From NCBI GenBank assembly GCA_945643635.1, contig CALZFC010000001.1:3805501-3869500 (forward strand): a stretch of DNA of 64,000 bases. Reading direction: 5' to 3'. The stretch is from Allodiplogaster sudhausi (lineage: Eukaryota; Nematoda; Chromadorea; Rhabditida; Diplogasteridae). The position numbers were made by a program, and so were the translations under genes. Shown in pieces: positions 12,754 to 25,020 of the stretch. Under the pieces are notes generated by a model. It did no database searches, had not been told where the DNA came from, and worked only from the letters and a program-made list of their open reading frames with translations. The first letter of the stretch is position 1. The number at the start of each line of letters is the position of its first letter.

Positions 12754-13649
12754 GTGGAAAATGTTTAATACAGAAAATGAACTTTCCGCCGGCATGGAAA
12801 GTTCATTTGAAAACAGAAGTGACGACTGTTAAAGGAGTATTTAGGAATATTGTGAAGCAAATGCACTGCATAACTCCAATCGTTGAAGGTCGACTTCATT
12901 TTGGCACTCTGCTGGCAATCCCGCCTTGATCGCATCGATCTGAGACAGCAAAAATCGAATGATAAAAATTTTTGCCTGACACAACGAGATAAGTGTTTCA
13001 GTGCTCGAATGATAATGCTTTTATCTTTAACACACGCAACGTTTTTGTCATGACTCCTCGTAATGCCTGTTCAAAAAATTTCTGCAGAACGAGTTTGAGA
13101 ACTGATGGGGAGAAAGGAAGCAGACATGGCTCATCCTGAGAACAATTCTCCATTTATCTCTAATCTGATCGGGTTCTTTTCATTTTGATGTATTCTTCTT
13201 TCTTCTGCGCAATGCAGCGAATTAGAGACTTGATTTGTTTTCATTCAAGAGCACTGCCGTCGTTGGTTCATGTCAACTATCTGGTGAAAGAAAGCATTCG
13301 GCGATAGAAAGCCAAATCTGATAAAATCGTCTTCTTGCCACCCGTTTCACCCTTCTTGGCTTTCGAGGACGCAGCGGGTGCATCGACGGAGAAGTATTCA
13401 AGAAAGAAGTGCAAATATCTTGTTAAATACTGATGTCCATAAAGCGGGAACACATCAAATTTACATGAAACGTGGACTTATGGGGATATACATGCATAAT
13501 ATGTATTATGTATATGTATTTACATATGTATAAGAAGAAGTAATTGTTTCGTACAATATGAGGTCTCCGGCGAATAAACAATTCTAATCATGACAAACTA
13601 ATTGGTCAAACTGGTGGAGAAAATTCGATTGCAAGTGGTACGACATCAT
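12754..13649. other. non-coding sequence after the aldo-keto reductase relic
   Basis: AT-rich sequence with no convincing exon. A slightly GC-richer patch at 13320-13420 can be read on the minus strand as a Lys/Ala-rich peptide, but it has no matching splice sites and no recognisable family. Confidence 0.35.
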
Positions 13650-13906
13650 AAAATTGCCTCAGGGCTGAGTAAATAATCTTTAAAATCACAGATTCTCTAC
13701 CCTGCGAAGGAACAGCATATTCTATAAAGAGGTGCGAAAATCGAAGAATATAGTGCGACAAGGCCCCATCTTGTACTAATTTCCACGCGCGAGTTGTCAT
13801 AGCGTATTCTTCGCTATTTGCGCACCTCTTTATTGGGTAAGTTGTATTTTCACAGGGTAGAGAATCTGTGATTTTAAAGCCTATTTACTCAGCCCGGAGG
13901 CAATTA
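13650..13906. mobile_element. foldback (MITE-like) inverted repeat
   Basis: Arms of about 100 bases. The left carries AATCACAGATTCTCTACCCTG and a later AAGAGGTGCG. The right carries CGCACCTCTTT and then CAGGGTAGAGAATCTGTGATT. About 40 bases separate them. No ORF lies inside. This is the structure of a small hairpin-forming element; its family is unknown. Confidence 0.7.
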
Positions 13907-14046
13907 TATATTTTTTTTTCACTTCCAGCCGAATTTTTTTTTTTTGAAAATTTTGCGCTGACAAAAGAGTGTGTTAAAATTAGACATTTTGCATTAGCCG
14001 GCGACCTGTAACATTCAAAAAAAGCGAAAGGCAAGAAGAACCTTGT

Positions 14047-14160
14047 TGAGAGCCTCTCCTGCCGCCTCGCCATTCTCGCTGACGGTGGCAATGAGATGGT
14101 CGAGACTCGCCTCGACGATGGCGAATGCCACCGCCGTCTCACTCGGCCAAGTCGACATCT
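14047..14160 (-). CDS. possible isolated coding exon, unidentified
   Basis: A GC-rich block flanked on the minus strand by a TATTGCAG acceptor and an AAG-GTTCTT donor. It encodes MSTWPSETAVAFAIVEASLD then HLIATVSENGEAAGEALNK without a stop. Composition and splice context look exonic. No partner exon was found within about 1 kb and I recognise no family. It could be a relic. Confidence 0.3.
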
Positions 14161-16455
14161 GCAATACTAAGCAATTCAGAAGGATTCAGAGAGAAACTGA
14201 GACGGAGACAGCGTACGGAGCAAGTGTCAACAGACATGTAGTATGAATTCAAGTGATATCTACGCGGTGTTAGAATGATATATAGTAGTACTGGCTGCAA
14301 AACAAAGAACATATGTATGTATGCATTCATATGCAAAATATGTATTACGTCAGTAACTATGTATGTACCTATAACTACATATACGTAAAACAAATATGCA
14401 TGCATTATTTATTACTTGCGTAATCACATACTATGTACATATACACATATTTATGTTTGTAGATATCAATATCTGAACAACGCAATTAGATTAATGTTTT
14501 TGGTTTGATGAGAAAGGTAGAAATTACATAATGATATTTAGATGAAATAGTTGTTTTCTATTGAGACAATTAATGAGTACTGATGTTCACAAAGCGGGAC
14601 ACCGCCTGAAGCGGCATGGGATTGATTACAAGCGATGATGAAGAGAGGAGGAAAACCTGCCAAGGAGTTGCAACTGCCAGGGAGTTGCCCTTCGCTGTCT
14701 CTTTGGCCACTTTCCATTTATGTCGCTGTTGATCGATTCAGAGCTAGTGGTAAAGGAAGGAGACCAAGAAAAAAAACCGTATCTGATACAATTGCGCTTC
14801 AAATGTTGTAAAATTCCCAACTGGAAGAACGGTGATTTCGGACCCTTTCAAATTTGAAACCTACATACATATGTGTATCTAACCCCTCTCAAGCTCTTTC
14901 ATTGTCTTGCTTTCTCTAATCTCCAATTATTTGGTGAAAAAAGAATATGTATGTAATTTTTTCGTCGGATACTTTTACATACATTAGCCAATATGAAAAA
15001 TTTCCTAGACATATACATTTAACATATGTATATTTGTAGCACGTAGACATTAATCACTTCGAATGTAAAGTAGTCTATATTTACTTATCGTACATGAAAT
15101 ATACATATGTATATATATTTCAGTATGATGACAGCACAAATACATGAAAAAAAACTACCGTTCGTGTAAATGTCAATACCAAAACTGAGGAAGATTGGGG
15201 ATAGGGGGGGGGAGGGATAGGGATCGGTTTCCCACGAGTCGCACTACGCCGGAAATAATGAAGTAAACTGATTAAAGGGAAGAAAAGGGAACTTAAAAAG
15301 GGAAACGATTGCGTAGGCTGACCCAGCAGCCAGCAACAGGCTGCCTCGTTTCATGCAGCGCACTCTTCTCTGTTTCTCTTTTCCTCACCCTCTCGCCTTC
15401 TCTGCCTGGTCTCTCAGTCTCTCACTCTCAGTTGCAAAATGATGATTGTTCAATAGTGTAGTGTCTGAACCCAAAGGATATATGCTGTATTATTTTAAGC
15501 AAATGAAGCTGAAAATATGCGTATGATCAATGGTGTGAAGTTAAATGTGATGAAGAAATAACAATGGCAGTTGCATTTTCCTTTTTTTTCTCTTTTTCTT
15601 CTTATTTATCTGAACTGGATTCGCGGGCATTCAAAGGATGAGACAAGCTCACTTATCACTAGCAAGGGAATGGTCTATCACAGAAAGGTGGAATGATCAC
15701 GAATTGTGCTTTTTTCCCACTCTGCCCTTTTTCTCACTCTACCCTTTTTCGCACTCTGACAATGAGTGAGTTTAACCCATTAATTTAATCGATAAAGCAG
15801 AGTGTTAGTTAATCGTGGAAATCCAAATTAGATAATTTACTTTTTGAAATTGATCTAGAATAGGCAGCTATTATACACGGCAGTACTCTATACCAGGGGT
15901 AAAATTCAAACGATCTACTGTTTCTGTGGCCTCATAATGCCAGGCTTGAAATAAAGCAGCTTCATATGTTAAAGTGTATTAACAAGCATTAGAGATGGGC
16001 AAAAGTGTTTTTGAATGGCGGTCATCACTTTGAACATCACTTTGAGCACATCTGGGCTGCGGACCAAAGTTGACCACGGTGTTCAATCTATGCACATATA
16101 GTTAGCATCTAATCTCATTAGCTCTAATAACATACATAATTAGTTCAATGATTGCTTGCGAATATATGGAAATCATTATGACGATAGGCATAATAGTTTT
16201 TGAACGATTTTATCCACCTGAAACATCTGGATCTCAGGCCGAGAGCATGAATCGTGCATTGGAGCCAGGTAACATGTGAATAAATCACGATTGGACTAAA
16301 ATGTTATCGACTGGAGGTTCAAAAAAGCAAATAAATTAAATTCCAATAAACACTACCCAAAAATCAAAGAAATAAATTACTTTGTCCAGCACGACAAAAT
16401 GAGCAATCGGCTGAGTTGTGTTATTGATTTTTTTTTCTCAATCAATAAACAGTCA
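14161..16455. other. intergenic AT-rich sequence
   Basis: Contains many ACATATGTATAT-like runs (14300-14460, 14860-15130), a poly-G run near 15206, and CTC-rich sequence near 15360-15430. No supported gene. Confidence 0.45.
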
Positions 16456-16461
16456 ATGAGA

Positions 16462-16830
16462 CTATTCTAATACTAGATGAATGACATCATAAAGAAGCAA
16501 CCCAGAAAATTTCATCAGATTTACTCTACATTGAAAAACGATATTTATGAAAATTTTTGGATCAAAAGAGGTGTATAGTTTTAGGTCATCTGCGAAAAGA
16601 GAGCATTTGACGAGAGAGAAGGGCGACCAAATTTGTGGGAGATCAGAAATGAAAAAGATGAAAAGAAGAGGAGACAGGACACAGCCTTGCGATACACCAC
16701 TCAGGACAGCTTTGGGACTAGACAAAGAATGGTTAACGCGTACTTTGAAAGACCTGTCTGATAGAACAGACGAAACCCAATTCAAAAGATTTCCTCCAAT
16801 GCCAAGAAATGAGAGCTTGTGAATTAGTTT
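16462..16830 (-). pseudogene. non-LTR retrotransposon reverse transcriptase fragment
   Basis: The minus-strand frame reads NWVSSVLSDRSFKVRVNHSL, then SGVSQGCVLSPLLFIFFISD, LP and a catalytic-type FADDLKLY. These are the classical palm motifs of a LINE reverse transcriptase. The piece ends at both sides without endonuclease or upstream blocks, so it is a fragment. Its 5' side (minus strand) abuts the heat-shock-element-like array at 16843. Confidence 0.85.
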
Positions 16831-16842
16831 TTGGTGAGCTCC

Positions 16843-17705
16843 TTCCGGAATGTTGTGGAAAATTCCATGTCCCGGGACAGAACTTGGACCCTCCTGGAAT
16901 CTTCTGGATTGTTCCCAGAATCGGGGGATGACGTTGGCCCTGTCCGTAACGTTCTGGAGAACTTGGTCCCTTCAGGAACCTTCTGGAATGTTCCCAGTGT
17001 CGGGGCATGACATTGGACCCTTCCGGAATGTTCTGGAAAATTCCACTTTCCGTGGCCAAACTCGGCCCCTTCTGGAACCTTCTGGAATATTCCAAGGACC
17101 GGGGTCACACTTTTGTCCCTTTCGGAATATTGAGCCAATGTCTGCTCTAGGTCCTTGGAACATACCAAAAGGTTCCAGAAGGATCCAAGTTCTGCCCCGG
17201 GACATGAAATTTTCAAGAACATTCCGGAAGGGGCCAACGTCTTTCCCTGATTCTGGGAACATTCCAGAAGGTTCCTGAAGGGGCCGAGTTTAGCCTCGGG
17301 ACGTGGAATTTATAAGAACATTCCGGAAGGGACCAACGTCTGCCCTCGATAATTGGAACATTCCAGATTGTTCCAGAAGGGAGCAAGTTCTCCAGGACGT
17401 TCCGGAAAGGGCCAAAGTCTTCCCTCGATTCTGGGAACATTCCAGAAGGTTCCAGAATTGTCCAAGTTCTGCCCCGGGACATGAAATTTACCCGAACATT
17501 CCGGAAGGAGCCAATGTCTGGCCCCGATACTGGAAACATTTCAGAAGGTTCCTGAAGGGACCAAGTTCTCCAGAACGTTACGGAAAGGGCCAACGTCTTC
17601 CCCCGACTCTGTGAACATTCCAGAAGGATCCAGAAGGAGCCGAGCTCTGCTCTGGGACGTGGAATTATCCAAATCATTTGGAACGATCTCAGAGCAACAT
17701 TTCGA
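16843..17705. repeat. array of heat-shock-element-like nGAAnnTTCn strings
   Basis: A diverged tandem array with a period of roughly 50-60 bases. Most units hold four or five alternating GAA/TTC pentamers with exact 2-base spacing, for example GAACATTCCAGAAGGTTC (near 17253 and 17430), TTCCGGAATGTTCTGGAA (17020) and TTCTGGAACCTTCTGGAA (17070). About fifteen units can be counted by eye. Between them lie CCCCGGGACATGGAA-like or GGGCCAACGTCT-like linkers. The spacing is that of a canonical HSF binding site. Long ORFs across the array on both strands result from the repeat and are not genes. Confidence 0.85.
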
Positions 17706-18755
17706 AAGAAGCAACGTCCGCCCCCGGGAATGTATATTCCGTTTCCGGCTCCAGGAATTTTTCAGTACGGTGTCTGTAATTTTCCAGAAAATTTCGGAAT
17801 CTTACTAATTCTCCATTCGGAAATCTGGAATGCCCGATTTCTTCCAGGGAAATGGACCTTTCTATAACTTTCAGGAAAGGCACTCCATCTTTATCCGATA
17901 TCAGGAAAAGTACTGAATATTACGAAAAGGGGTGAGTTTTGCCCCCGGTTTCGGTTTCTTTTCATAATTGGACCTGCATACATATATCTTCTCTCATTAG
18001 CATTCATATATTTAGCGCCCTCTCCCGAATTGTCGTAGTAAACTAAGAAAAGGTATCATAAGAAAAGTTAGATAACGAGGCCGCGAAGCGGCCGAGCAAC
18101 CAGCCGGTGAAGCGCGCGCGAACCGGCTGGTATAGAAATATTTTTGTTGTTTTTCAGATTCAAAATAAGTATATATTGGCTGAAATAAGCAGACTATGTG
18201 GATAAACATACATCGATTTAAATTTATATGGAATTTATTTTCGTCTTTTTCAGATTCAAAATATGTATGTGCCAACGAACCTGTGGTATTTGCACGGGAT
18301 GAGCCACGTTCTTGTGCTCGTGCATACACATGGATGTCTCTGCCTCTTCCGACTCTTCGTTTTCTGATCTCATTTCCACAAAGAATAAAGAGAGATACGC
18401 ATGTCTGTTCCATTAAAATTCCAGCAGCCAAGTAAATCATACATATACATACATATGTATAATAAATGGAATTTTAAAAATGCACTGGTTATCCTTGCGC
18501 ACCCAATGGCAGAATAGTCAGAGAAATTGAGAGAGAGAGTCTTCAGCGGCACTCTCGAATGCCGAAATGAAAATTAGCCTCTTGTCATCGCCAACTTGTT
18601 CGCTTCAACCTGGTTTTACAGTAAGCGGAACACAATCCGCTCAACGGCGAGGCATCAATGCTGCTATATCGACAATAGCGGTCGCGGCCAAGCGGGCCAA
18701 GTGGAACATCTCGCCGCAGAAAGCGTTTTCAGGCAAATCACATTGATTTTAAGAG
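17706..18755. other. sequence between HSE-like array and the large palindrome
   Basis: AT-rich with ATGTATGT runs. It includes a GC-rich stretch CGAAGCGGCCGAGCAACCAG near 18090 and an exon-like GC-rich patch at 18620-18720 that cannot be assigned. No supported gene. Confidence 0.35.
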
Positions 18756-21160
18756 AGCCTCTCCGTAAGGGCCGAGGTGGCCCTGCCCCGGGGGAAAGTG
18801 TCGGATTTTGGTAACCAAAATTTTATGAGGAGTACCCACTTGCATTGTAAAAGAAATAATGAAGTCAGATTTGTTTTAAAAAATTTTTTCTTCTCAGTGC
18901 ATGCAATAGTATGGCAAAATTTTGAGTGTTCATAACTTCCTTAAAACTTAATATTTTTCAGTTTTCTTTTTTTTGTTTTATTTGTCATTGGAAAGCACAA
19001 AAAAAATATGTATGATGTGTTTTTGAAAAATTCAGTTTTGACCAGTTTTAGGCATTTTTCTATTTCAGAAATTGGTTTTTTGGAGATTTAACCTATTTCG
19101 CGGCCCGGGCACGGGCCAATTTATAGTTCATAAGAAAGAGGAGAAAAAACTACACAAGATATGTTCTTATGAAGAAAATCAAAGGATATACATTTTACGA
19201 AATTTTGACTTGAACCTGGTGCACTCGCGTTTTTGCTCGTTGGGATGAAACTGTATAATTATTTTCAAAGCTTTGTTTTTGGGATAATATTGATGTCGAT
19301 ATATTCGCCATTAAATTCTCTACCAGAAAAGGTATCTATCACCGATATACGTATTACCTTGGGACTCAGAGAATGCAATTATATGTTTTTCGGAAAAAAA
19401 ATAATTCAATGATAACTAATGAAACCCTCATTTTTAGTCCACAGAGGTAGCCAGCCGGAGCAATTCTCCATATCATAAGATAGAGCGAAGACTTCTGCAT
19501 AACATATTCCCTTTTCATGGAATTTGAAGGATATACATTTCCTTTTTTCTATCAATATAGAAGTCTTTCCACGTCATGCAATCGACCCATGATATCGAAA
19601 GCGCATTCAGCGACCCATAACTTTGCTCAATCTTAATATTAGAAAATCGTAGGTATATCATCTAAGAGCTCTCACAGAGATCTTCAAATGCTACATACAT
19701 ACTTTTATTGAAATATTTATATTTCTATGGAAAATTTCGTTCTGTACTTTTAGAAGACTTAAAAAACTATATTACAAACATTTCCGCATTTCAAAACATA
19801 CATCATAAGGAGAGCGTGAAATTTTCTACAAGGTGAACCCCTTTCAATAAACTTTCAAGTCTATATTATTCTGTTATAAGTCATAAGAATAGGGCATCAG
19901 CTTAGGTTAGCACAATTCTTCAACGTAAAAAATTATTGGAATATTCTAATTCGAATAACCTAAACAATGAAATTCTCGAGCAAAAGGATAGCTACGATAC
20001 TTTACCTATTCTTATGACTTATAACAGAATAATATAGACTTGAAAGTTTATTGAAAGGGGTTCACCTTGTAGAAAATTTCACGCTCCTTCTTATGATGTA
20101 TGTTTTGAAATGCGGAAATGTTTGTAAAATAGTTTTTTAAGCCTTCTAAAAGTACAGAACGAAATTTTCCATAGAAATATAAATATTTCAATAAAAGTAT
20201 GTATGTAGCATTTGAAGATCTCTGTGAGAGCTCTTAGATGATATACCTACGATTTTCTAATATTAAGATTGAGCAAAGTTATGGGTCGCTGAATGCGCTT
20301 TCGATATCATGGGTCGATTGCATGACGTGGAAAGACTTCTATATTGATAGAAAAAAGGAAATGTATATCCTTCAAATTCCATGAAAAGGGAATATGTTAT
20401 GCAGAAGTCTTCGCTCTATCTTATGATATGGAGAATTGCTCCGGCTGGCTAACTCTGTGGACTAAAAATGAGGGTTTCATTAGTTATCATTGAATTATTT
20501 TTTTTCCGAAAAACATATAATTGCAATCTCTGAGTCCCAAGGTAATACGTATATCGGTGATAGATACCTTTTCTGGTAGAGAATTTAATGGCGAATATAT
20601 CGACATCAATATTATCCCAAAAACAAAGCTTTGAAAATAATTATACAGTTTCATCCCAATGAGCAAAAACGCGAGTGCACCAGGTTCAAGTCAAAATTTC
20701 GTAAAATGTATATCCTTCGATTTTCTTCATAAGAACATATCTTGTGTAGTTTTTTCTCCTCTTTCTTATGAACTATAAATTGGCCCGTGCCCGGGCCGCG
20801 AAATAGGTTAAATGTCCAAAAAACCAATTTCTGAAATAGAAAAATGCCTAAAACTGGTCAAAACTGAATTTTTCAAAAAACACATCATACATCTTTTTTG
20901 TGTGCTTTCTAATGACAAATAAAACAAAAAAAAGAAAACTGAAAAATATTAAGTTTAAAGGAAGTTATAGACACTCAAATATTTGTCTTACTTTTGCACC
21001 CACTGGCAAGAAAAAATTTTTTATAACAAATTTGACTCCATTATTTCTTTTACAATGCAAGTGGGTACTCCTCATAAAATTTTGGTTACCAAAATCCAAC
21101 ACTTTCCCCCGGGGCAGGCGCCCATTGAGCGCTGCTTGAGCCTTACAGAGAGGCTTTCTC
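18756..21160. mobile_element. very large palindromic (foldback) element
   Basis: The left arm (18756-19892) and right arm (20006-about 21160) are reverse complements over about 1.1 kb with few mismatches. They are separated by about 113 bases. Outer ends read AGCCTCTCCGTAAGG on the left and CCTTACAGAGAGGCTTT on the right. Inside them is GCCCCGGGGGAAAGTGT on the left and its inverse on the right. No ORF has protein character. The architecture is that of a foldback or long-TIR non-autonomous element, or of an inverted duplication of a repeat. No clear target-site duplication was found. Confidence 0.9.
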
Positions 21161-21335
21161 TTTTTCTCTTTTCTGCGCCGGAAAATAATTTACAATAGGA
21201 CTCTGCCATAGCGCAATCACAACATGTAACTCCTTGCTAAGAAATAATGACACAGTTTATTGGCGTGCACGCATGAGAGCATGCAAATTCAAACAATAAC
21301 AAAAAGAATCTCTCTGAAGTCATCGGAACTCTTCC

Positions 21336-21525
21336 TCAATGCTTCACCGGTTCAGAACTCTCACAGCAGAACTGGAGGAATGAGCTGAAGTCGACTGACC
21401 GAGCTCGGCAGAGACGCAGCTTCTGCTCCTCGCTGAGCAGCGCGTAGCAAGCAGCGCGGCTCGCTTCGTCGAGGCCGGGCAGCGCGCCGCCAATGAAGCC
21501 CTCGAAGACATTTGTTGTCAATTCT
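21336..21525 (-). CDS. candidate terminal exon, unidentified protein
   Basis: A GC-rich minus-strand frame reading NVFEGFIGGALPGLDEASRA, then CYALLSEEQKLRLC and a Cys-containing end before the stop. The codon usage is like that of real exons in this window, and an AATAG acceptor precedes it. It may be the last exon of the gene immediately upstream on the same strand (21646-22730). The 35-base TTATTGTCAATTCTATTATT-type sequence just upstream is tandemly duplicated. Confidence 0.45.
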
Positions 21526-21645
21526 ATTATTATATACTATTAATGGAATGAAATAACGTAAAACATTTATTGTCAATTCTATTATTATATACTATTAATA
21601 GAAAGAAAAAACACAAGATCTAATATGGTGGTCGCTAAGAAAATG

Positions 21646-22730
21646 TCATTTAGGTTTGACTAACAAATATTTCATATTATCTTTTTTTATATTCTCTTTG
21701 TCAACTGAACCAACCGTGAAGACAAAGTGCTCGAGGCGCACAACTACTCTTCTAGCACGTGAGGAAGCGGCACTGACGCTGTACTCGAGCTGATTCTCCT
21801 CCTTCCAGCTCTTGCTCCTCAGGTCCCTATTCAAGAAGTCGAACGTGGTGGTCGCCAACCGCGTACCCCTCGGCGCACGCAACAAAAGCGTGAACTGCTC
21901 CGAGGAAGCGTCAGACGTGAAGAGCTTGACTGGCTCAAATATCCTATCTTCTTGTTGTGCCGAGAATTGCCGCGCCATCTTCAGATCATTCAGATCGCCG
22001 TTGTTGCTGAGGAGTCGTCGTCCAGTCAATCTGTTTCGCTGCGCCGCCCTCGTGATGGACAATTTCACGATAACCGACGACTGGATGTTCCATGAGGCAT
22101 TCGCTTGAAATGATGTCTTCTGTACAAAGTGAGGCGACATAGCGAAACGAGCACCTTTTGTAGCCGCTGATATTGAACCAGCTCTCATACGTAAGCAGAC
22201 TGATATGGTCCGGATCACTTAAAGGACCGGGCTCCTCAACCGTCAGCGAGACATCATAGAGGATTGTACACGTGAAAGGGATGTGCTTAAATACTTCGTA
22301 GGTGACGTCACCCTCTAAGACGGGTGAAGAACTTGTGAAGCTCACGATTGTAATTCCTGTCGTGTAATAGGCGATGGACACGAAGAGACGCGTTGCGGTC
22401 GCGAACGCGGCTGTCGCAGTGACGAAACGTTCGAAAGGCATCGGCAGCACGCATGTGGCATGGTGTGCAAGTTGTGATGACGTCATAAGCGCGAGAGGAG
22501 TAATAAAGAGTTCGGAGTTGTGATGGCGGGACTGCGATTCCTGGCGGAGGAGACGACGGGCGACGTCCGTGAATTCTTTCGAGTTGACGAGGATCTGAGA
22601 AGTCGCGCGCCACAGGATCGCGTGCTATGAGACGGCGAGAATCTTCGGCACGTTGCGCACGTCTTTCATACTGACGTCGCATGTTAAGTAGCCGAGAGGA
22701 GACAGCGCACGAAGAGCCATCGATTACTCT
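21646..22730 (-). CDS. predicted membrane protein, unidentified
   Basis: At least two coding blocks on the minus strand. The first, starting at ATG 22730 after a TTCCTTTCAG acceptor-like site, probably removes a short intron ending at TTCTCAG. It then gives an Arg/Gln-rich segment and a hydrophobic stretch (FVTATAAFATATRLFVSIAY and following), and then a Cys-containing, N-glycosylatable region with WFNISGYKRC. The second block (about 22000-21646) reads MARQFSAQQEDRIFEPVKLF, then FTLLLRAPRGTRLATTTFDF. Exactly how the two frames join is not resolved. The shape suggests a membrane-anchored protein with an extracellular domain. I do not recognise the family. Confidence 0.45.
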
Positions 22731-22793
22731 GAAAGGAAGAACCGATACAGAACAGAGACAGAGTGAAGACAAATTTCTATAAAAAGTGCGTTT

Positions 22794-22795
<2 letters not shown>

Positions 22796-22880
<85 letters not shown>
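22796..22880. repeat. (AT)n microsatellite
   Basis: About 85 bases of uninterrupted AT dinucleotide. Confidence 0.98.
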
Positions 22881-22884
<4 letters not shown>

Positions 22885-23690
22885 GCCTTTAGCTCAACTA
22901 TGATTGACTCAAACTTGATATGAAATTCACACATATTACTTTGTAAAAGAGAGCAATTCAAGAAATATCTGACTATATGAAGCAGAAACAAGAAACCACA
23001 AAAAATCGAGGTTGAACGAATGAATGACGTGAAGAAGAGAAGGAAACAGATATTGTTTTAATTAGCTGCAACTCAAGACTATGCTAAGCCAGTATTATTT
23101 GCTAATGAGGCGTTGATTACGCAAAGAGAGAAGGTGAGAAAGGAGGAAGAATGGAGAAAAGTAGTTAGGAAATAAATACATATGTAAATATATGATGAGA
23201 TTTGCGAAAGAATCAAAAAGAATACGCGCGGCCGAGGACCCGTCCAAATTCTATCAGCTTGGATTTTGTTCAAAAGTTCCTTATAGGTACATTCCGATAT
23301 GACAATCGATTGGACCTGGGCTAGGAATAGGAAAATTCCTTCGAAGGCTTGAAATATGTACATATGTATCACTGCGTCATAGTTTGTTGAGAAATATAAA
23401 TGAAAATTGACATCTTAATTGGCATAATATCGCTCTATTTGAAAACAATAAAAATCGTGTGAAAATATCCACCATTCAATTTTTTATAGATTTTAAAGTT
23501 TAAGGGAATTCAGACAATGTATTCCTCATTAAACCCGAATCAAGCCTATGCAGTATTGTAAAGAGCATGAAAAGAGTTTTTGAATGGTATATTTGATTGA
23601 GAAAACCTAGGAAGCCTTTGATGTTTCCTGATCGATTATTCCGGTGCGATAGTACAAATCAGCACATCAAATACATGCAATGCTTATATA
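22881..23690. other. intergenic AT-rich sequence
   Basis: No exon, RNA gene or defined repeat was recognised. Confidence 0.4.
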
Positions 23691-24110
23691 TTGATTGATT
23701 GATTGAACGCCGCCGCCCCATTGTTTGCCAGAAGAAATGATGAGAAAAATGGCCGGATTCACTCTCCTCGAACATCGGACAAATGACTGGCGCTTCGACA
23801 AAATTCATATTCCCGATATCCGAGTACGAGCCATGGAGAGGAAGGAGGAAATGGGCCAGTCTGATTCCAAAAATGGATGGAGGACGCTGGATAAGAAGAG
23901 CCATGGAGTGGAGACCAGGGAAATGGAAAAGGCATGCTGGACGTCCCCGAAAACGATGGCGTGACGAATTCGACCGAAACCTGTCCACAACTTGGATGCG
24001 AACAGCAGTCATGAAACCCAATGCCTTTCATCTTACCTTCACCCACCGGGCCCATTCCCTGATTGTGGAATATACTTTGAAAACTTTGATTGATTGATTG
24101 ATTGATTAAT
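23691..24110 (+). pseudogene. 3' end fragment of a non-LTR retrotransposon with (TTGA)n tails
   Basis: The plus-strand frame contains GKWKRHAGRPRKRWRDEF, the conserved C-terminal block found after the reverse transcriptase of several LINE families. It is followed by a Trp/His-rich end. The fragment is bordered by TTGATTGATTGATTGA on the left (23691) and TTGATTGATTGATTGATTAA on the right (24088). The tail simple repeat fits a LINE 3' end, and its presence on both sides is odd. Confidence 0.65.
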
Positions 24111-25020
24111 TGACAAAGACTTATCGGTCACATGAGTATGTCTTCTCGATTAGTGAAAATGGCAATTGGACCCCGCGCAAAATATTTTTCGGTGATCGTT
24201 CTCCTTTAATTTGGAGCTAACTTTCCGACCCTTTCATTTGCGCCATTTCTCGATAAAATACTCTGTTGCTATGTACATACATACATACACACACACATAT
24301 GTATAACGCAATGCTCAATTGCTCTATCCTCTCTCTCTGTTCTTTTTTTCGCTCTCTCTCTCACTCTCTTTGCCTTGCTCTCTCTCTCTCTTTCTCTCTC
24401 GCTTTTTTAACATCCATATCTCTTCTCCCCTCTCGCCCTTCCCCTTCTCTTTCTCAATCTCCTTTTGTCATACCATTAGCATCACGATTCGCCTCGCGTC
24501 TCCTCTCACCCACTTCTCTTCCTACTTCTTTCTAAACCCCCATCTCTCATTGTCTAGACGCTCTCGCTCTTCCATGCTCTCTTGTCTCCGGCATAAGAGG
24601 TCGTTTTCTCTATGGCAAAACGCCTCACCACACCTAGCACATTCCTGACCCGCCTCTTCCTCTGCGCACAATTCTCATTCAATCCTTCAGTCCGTTCATC
24701 GGATCGAACGCTTACTGTTTCTCTTATTTCATCATGCCAGACTTTTTTTCTGTATTATTTTAATGTATTACTCATGCTAATGGCTTCATAATTAATTCGG
24801 TTCGGTTAATTGCCAAACTGTTTAAGTAATCTTGATGTTTACAATGAGAATGAATGTACTACATATATGACGCGATTTTCGAGAGAATCTAACTAAATTA
24901 ATTTAAACGTTTAGAGAGTTAGAATAAAACATCATCTCAGAAGAAGTTGTTCATAAGTGAATTCAGACCCGGTAGTTCGAATGGGATGTTTACGCTCATA
25001 AAATCTATATTCTTTCTAGA
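24111..25020. other. non-coding sequence with CT-rich tract
   Basis: Contains a CT/CTTT-rich tract at about 24330-24560 and AT-rich sequence. It is the likely promoter side of the two-span membrane protein that starts at 25021. No TATA box stands out. Confidence 0.35.

Noticed and set aside
16850..17677. Several overlapping ORFs of 100-150 residues with NIPEGSRR/FRNVLEN repeats
   Set aside because: Open frames exist in several frames on both strands over the HSE-like array. This is expected from the repeat, with no start context or splice sites.
18751..21165. Transposase gene inside the large palindrome
   Set aside because: No frame in either arm is long or has DDE-like or other protein character. 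The element is non-autonomous at best.
23725..24021. Overlapping ORFs on both strands around 23.8 kb as a new gene
   Set aside because: The plus-strand frame with GRPRKRWRDEF is a retrotransposon 3' fragment, and the others are its shadows.
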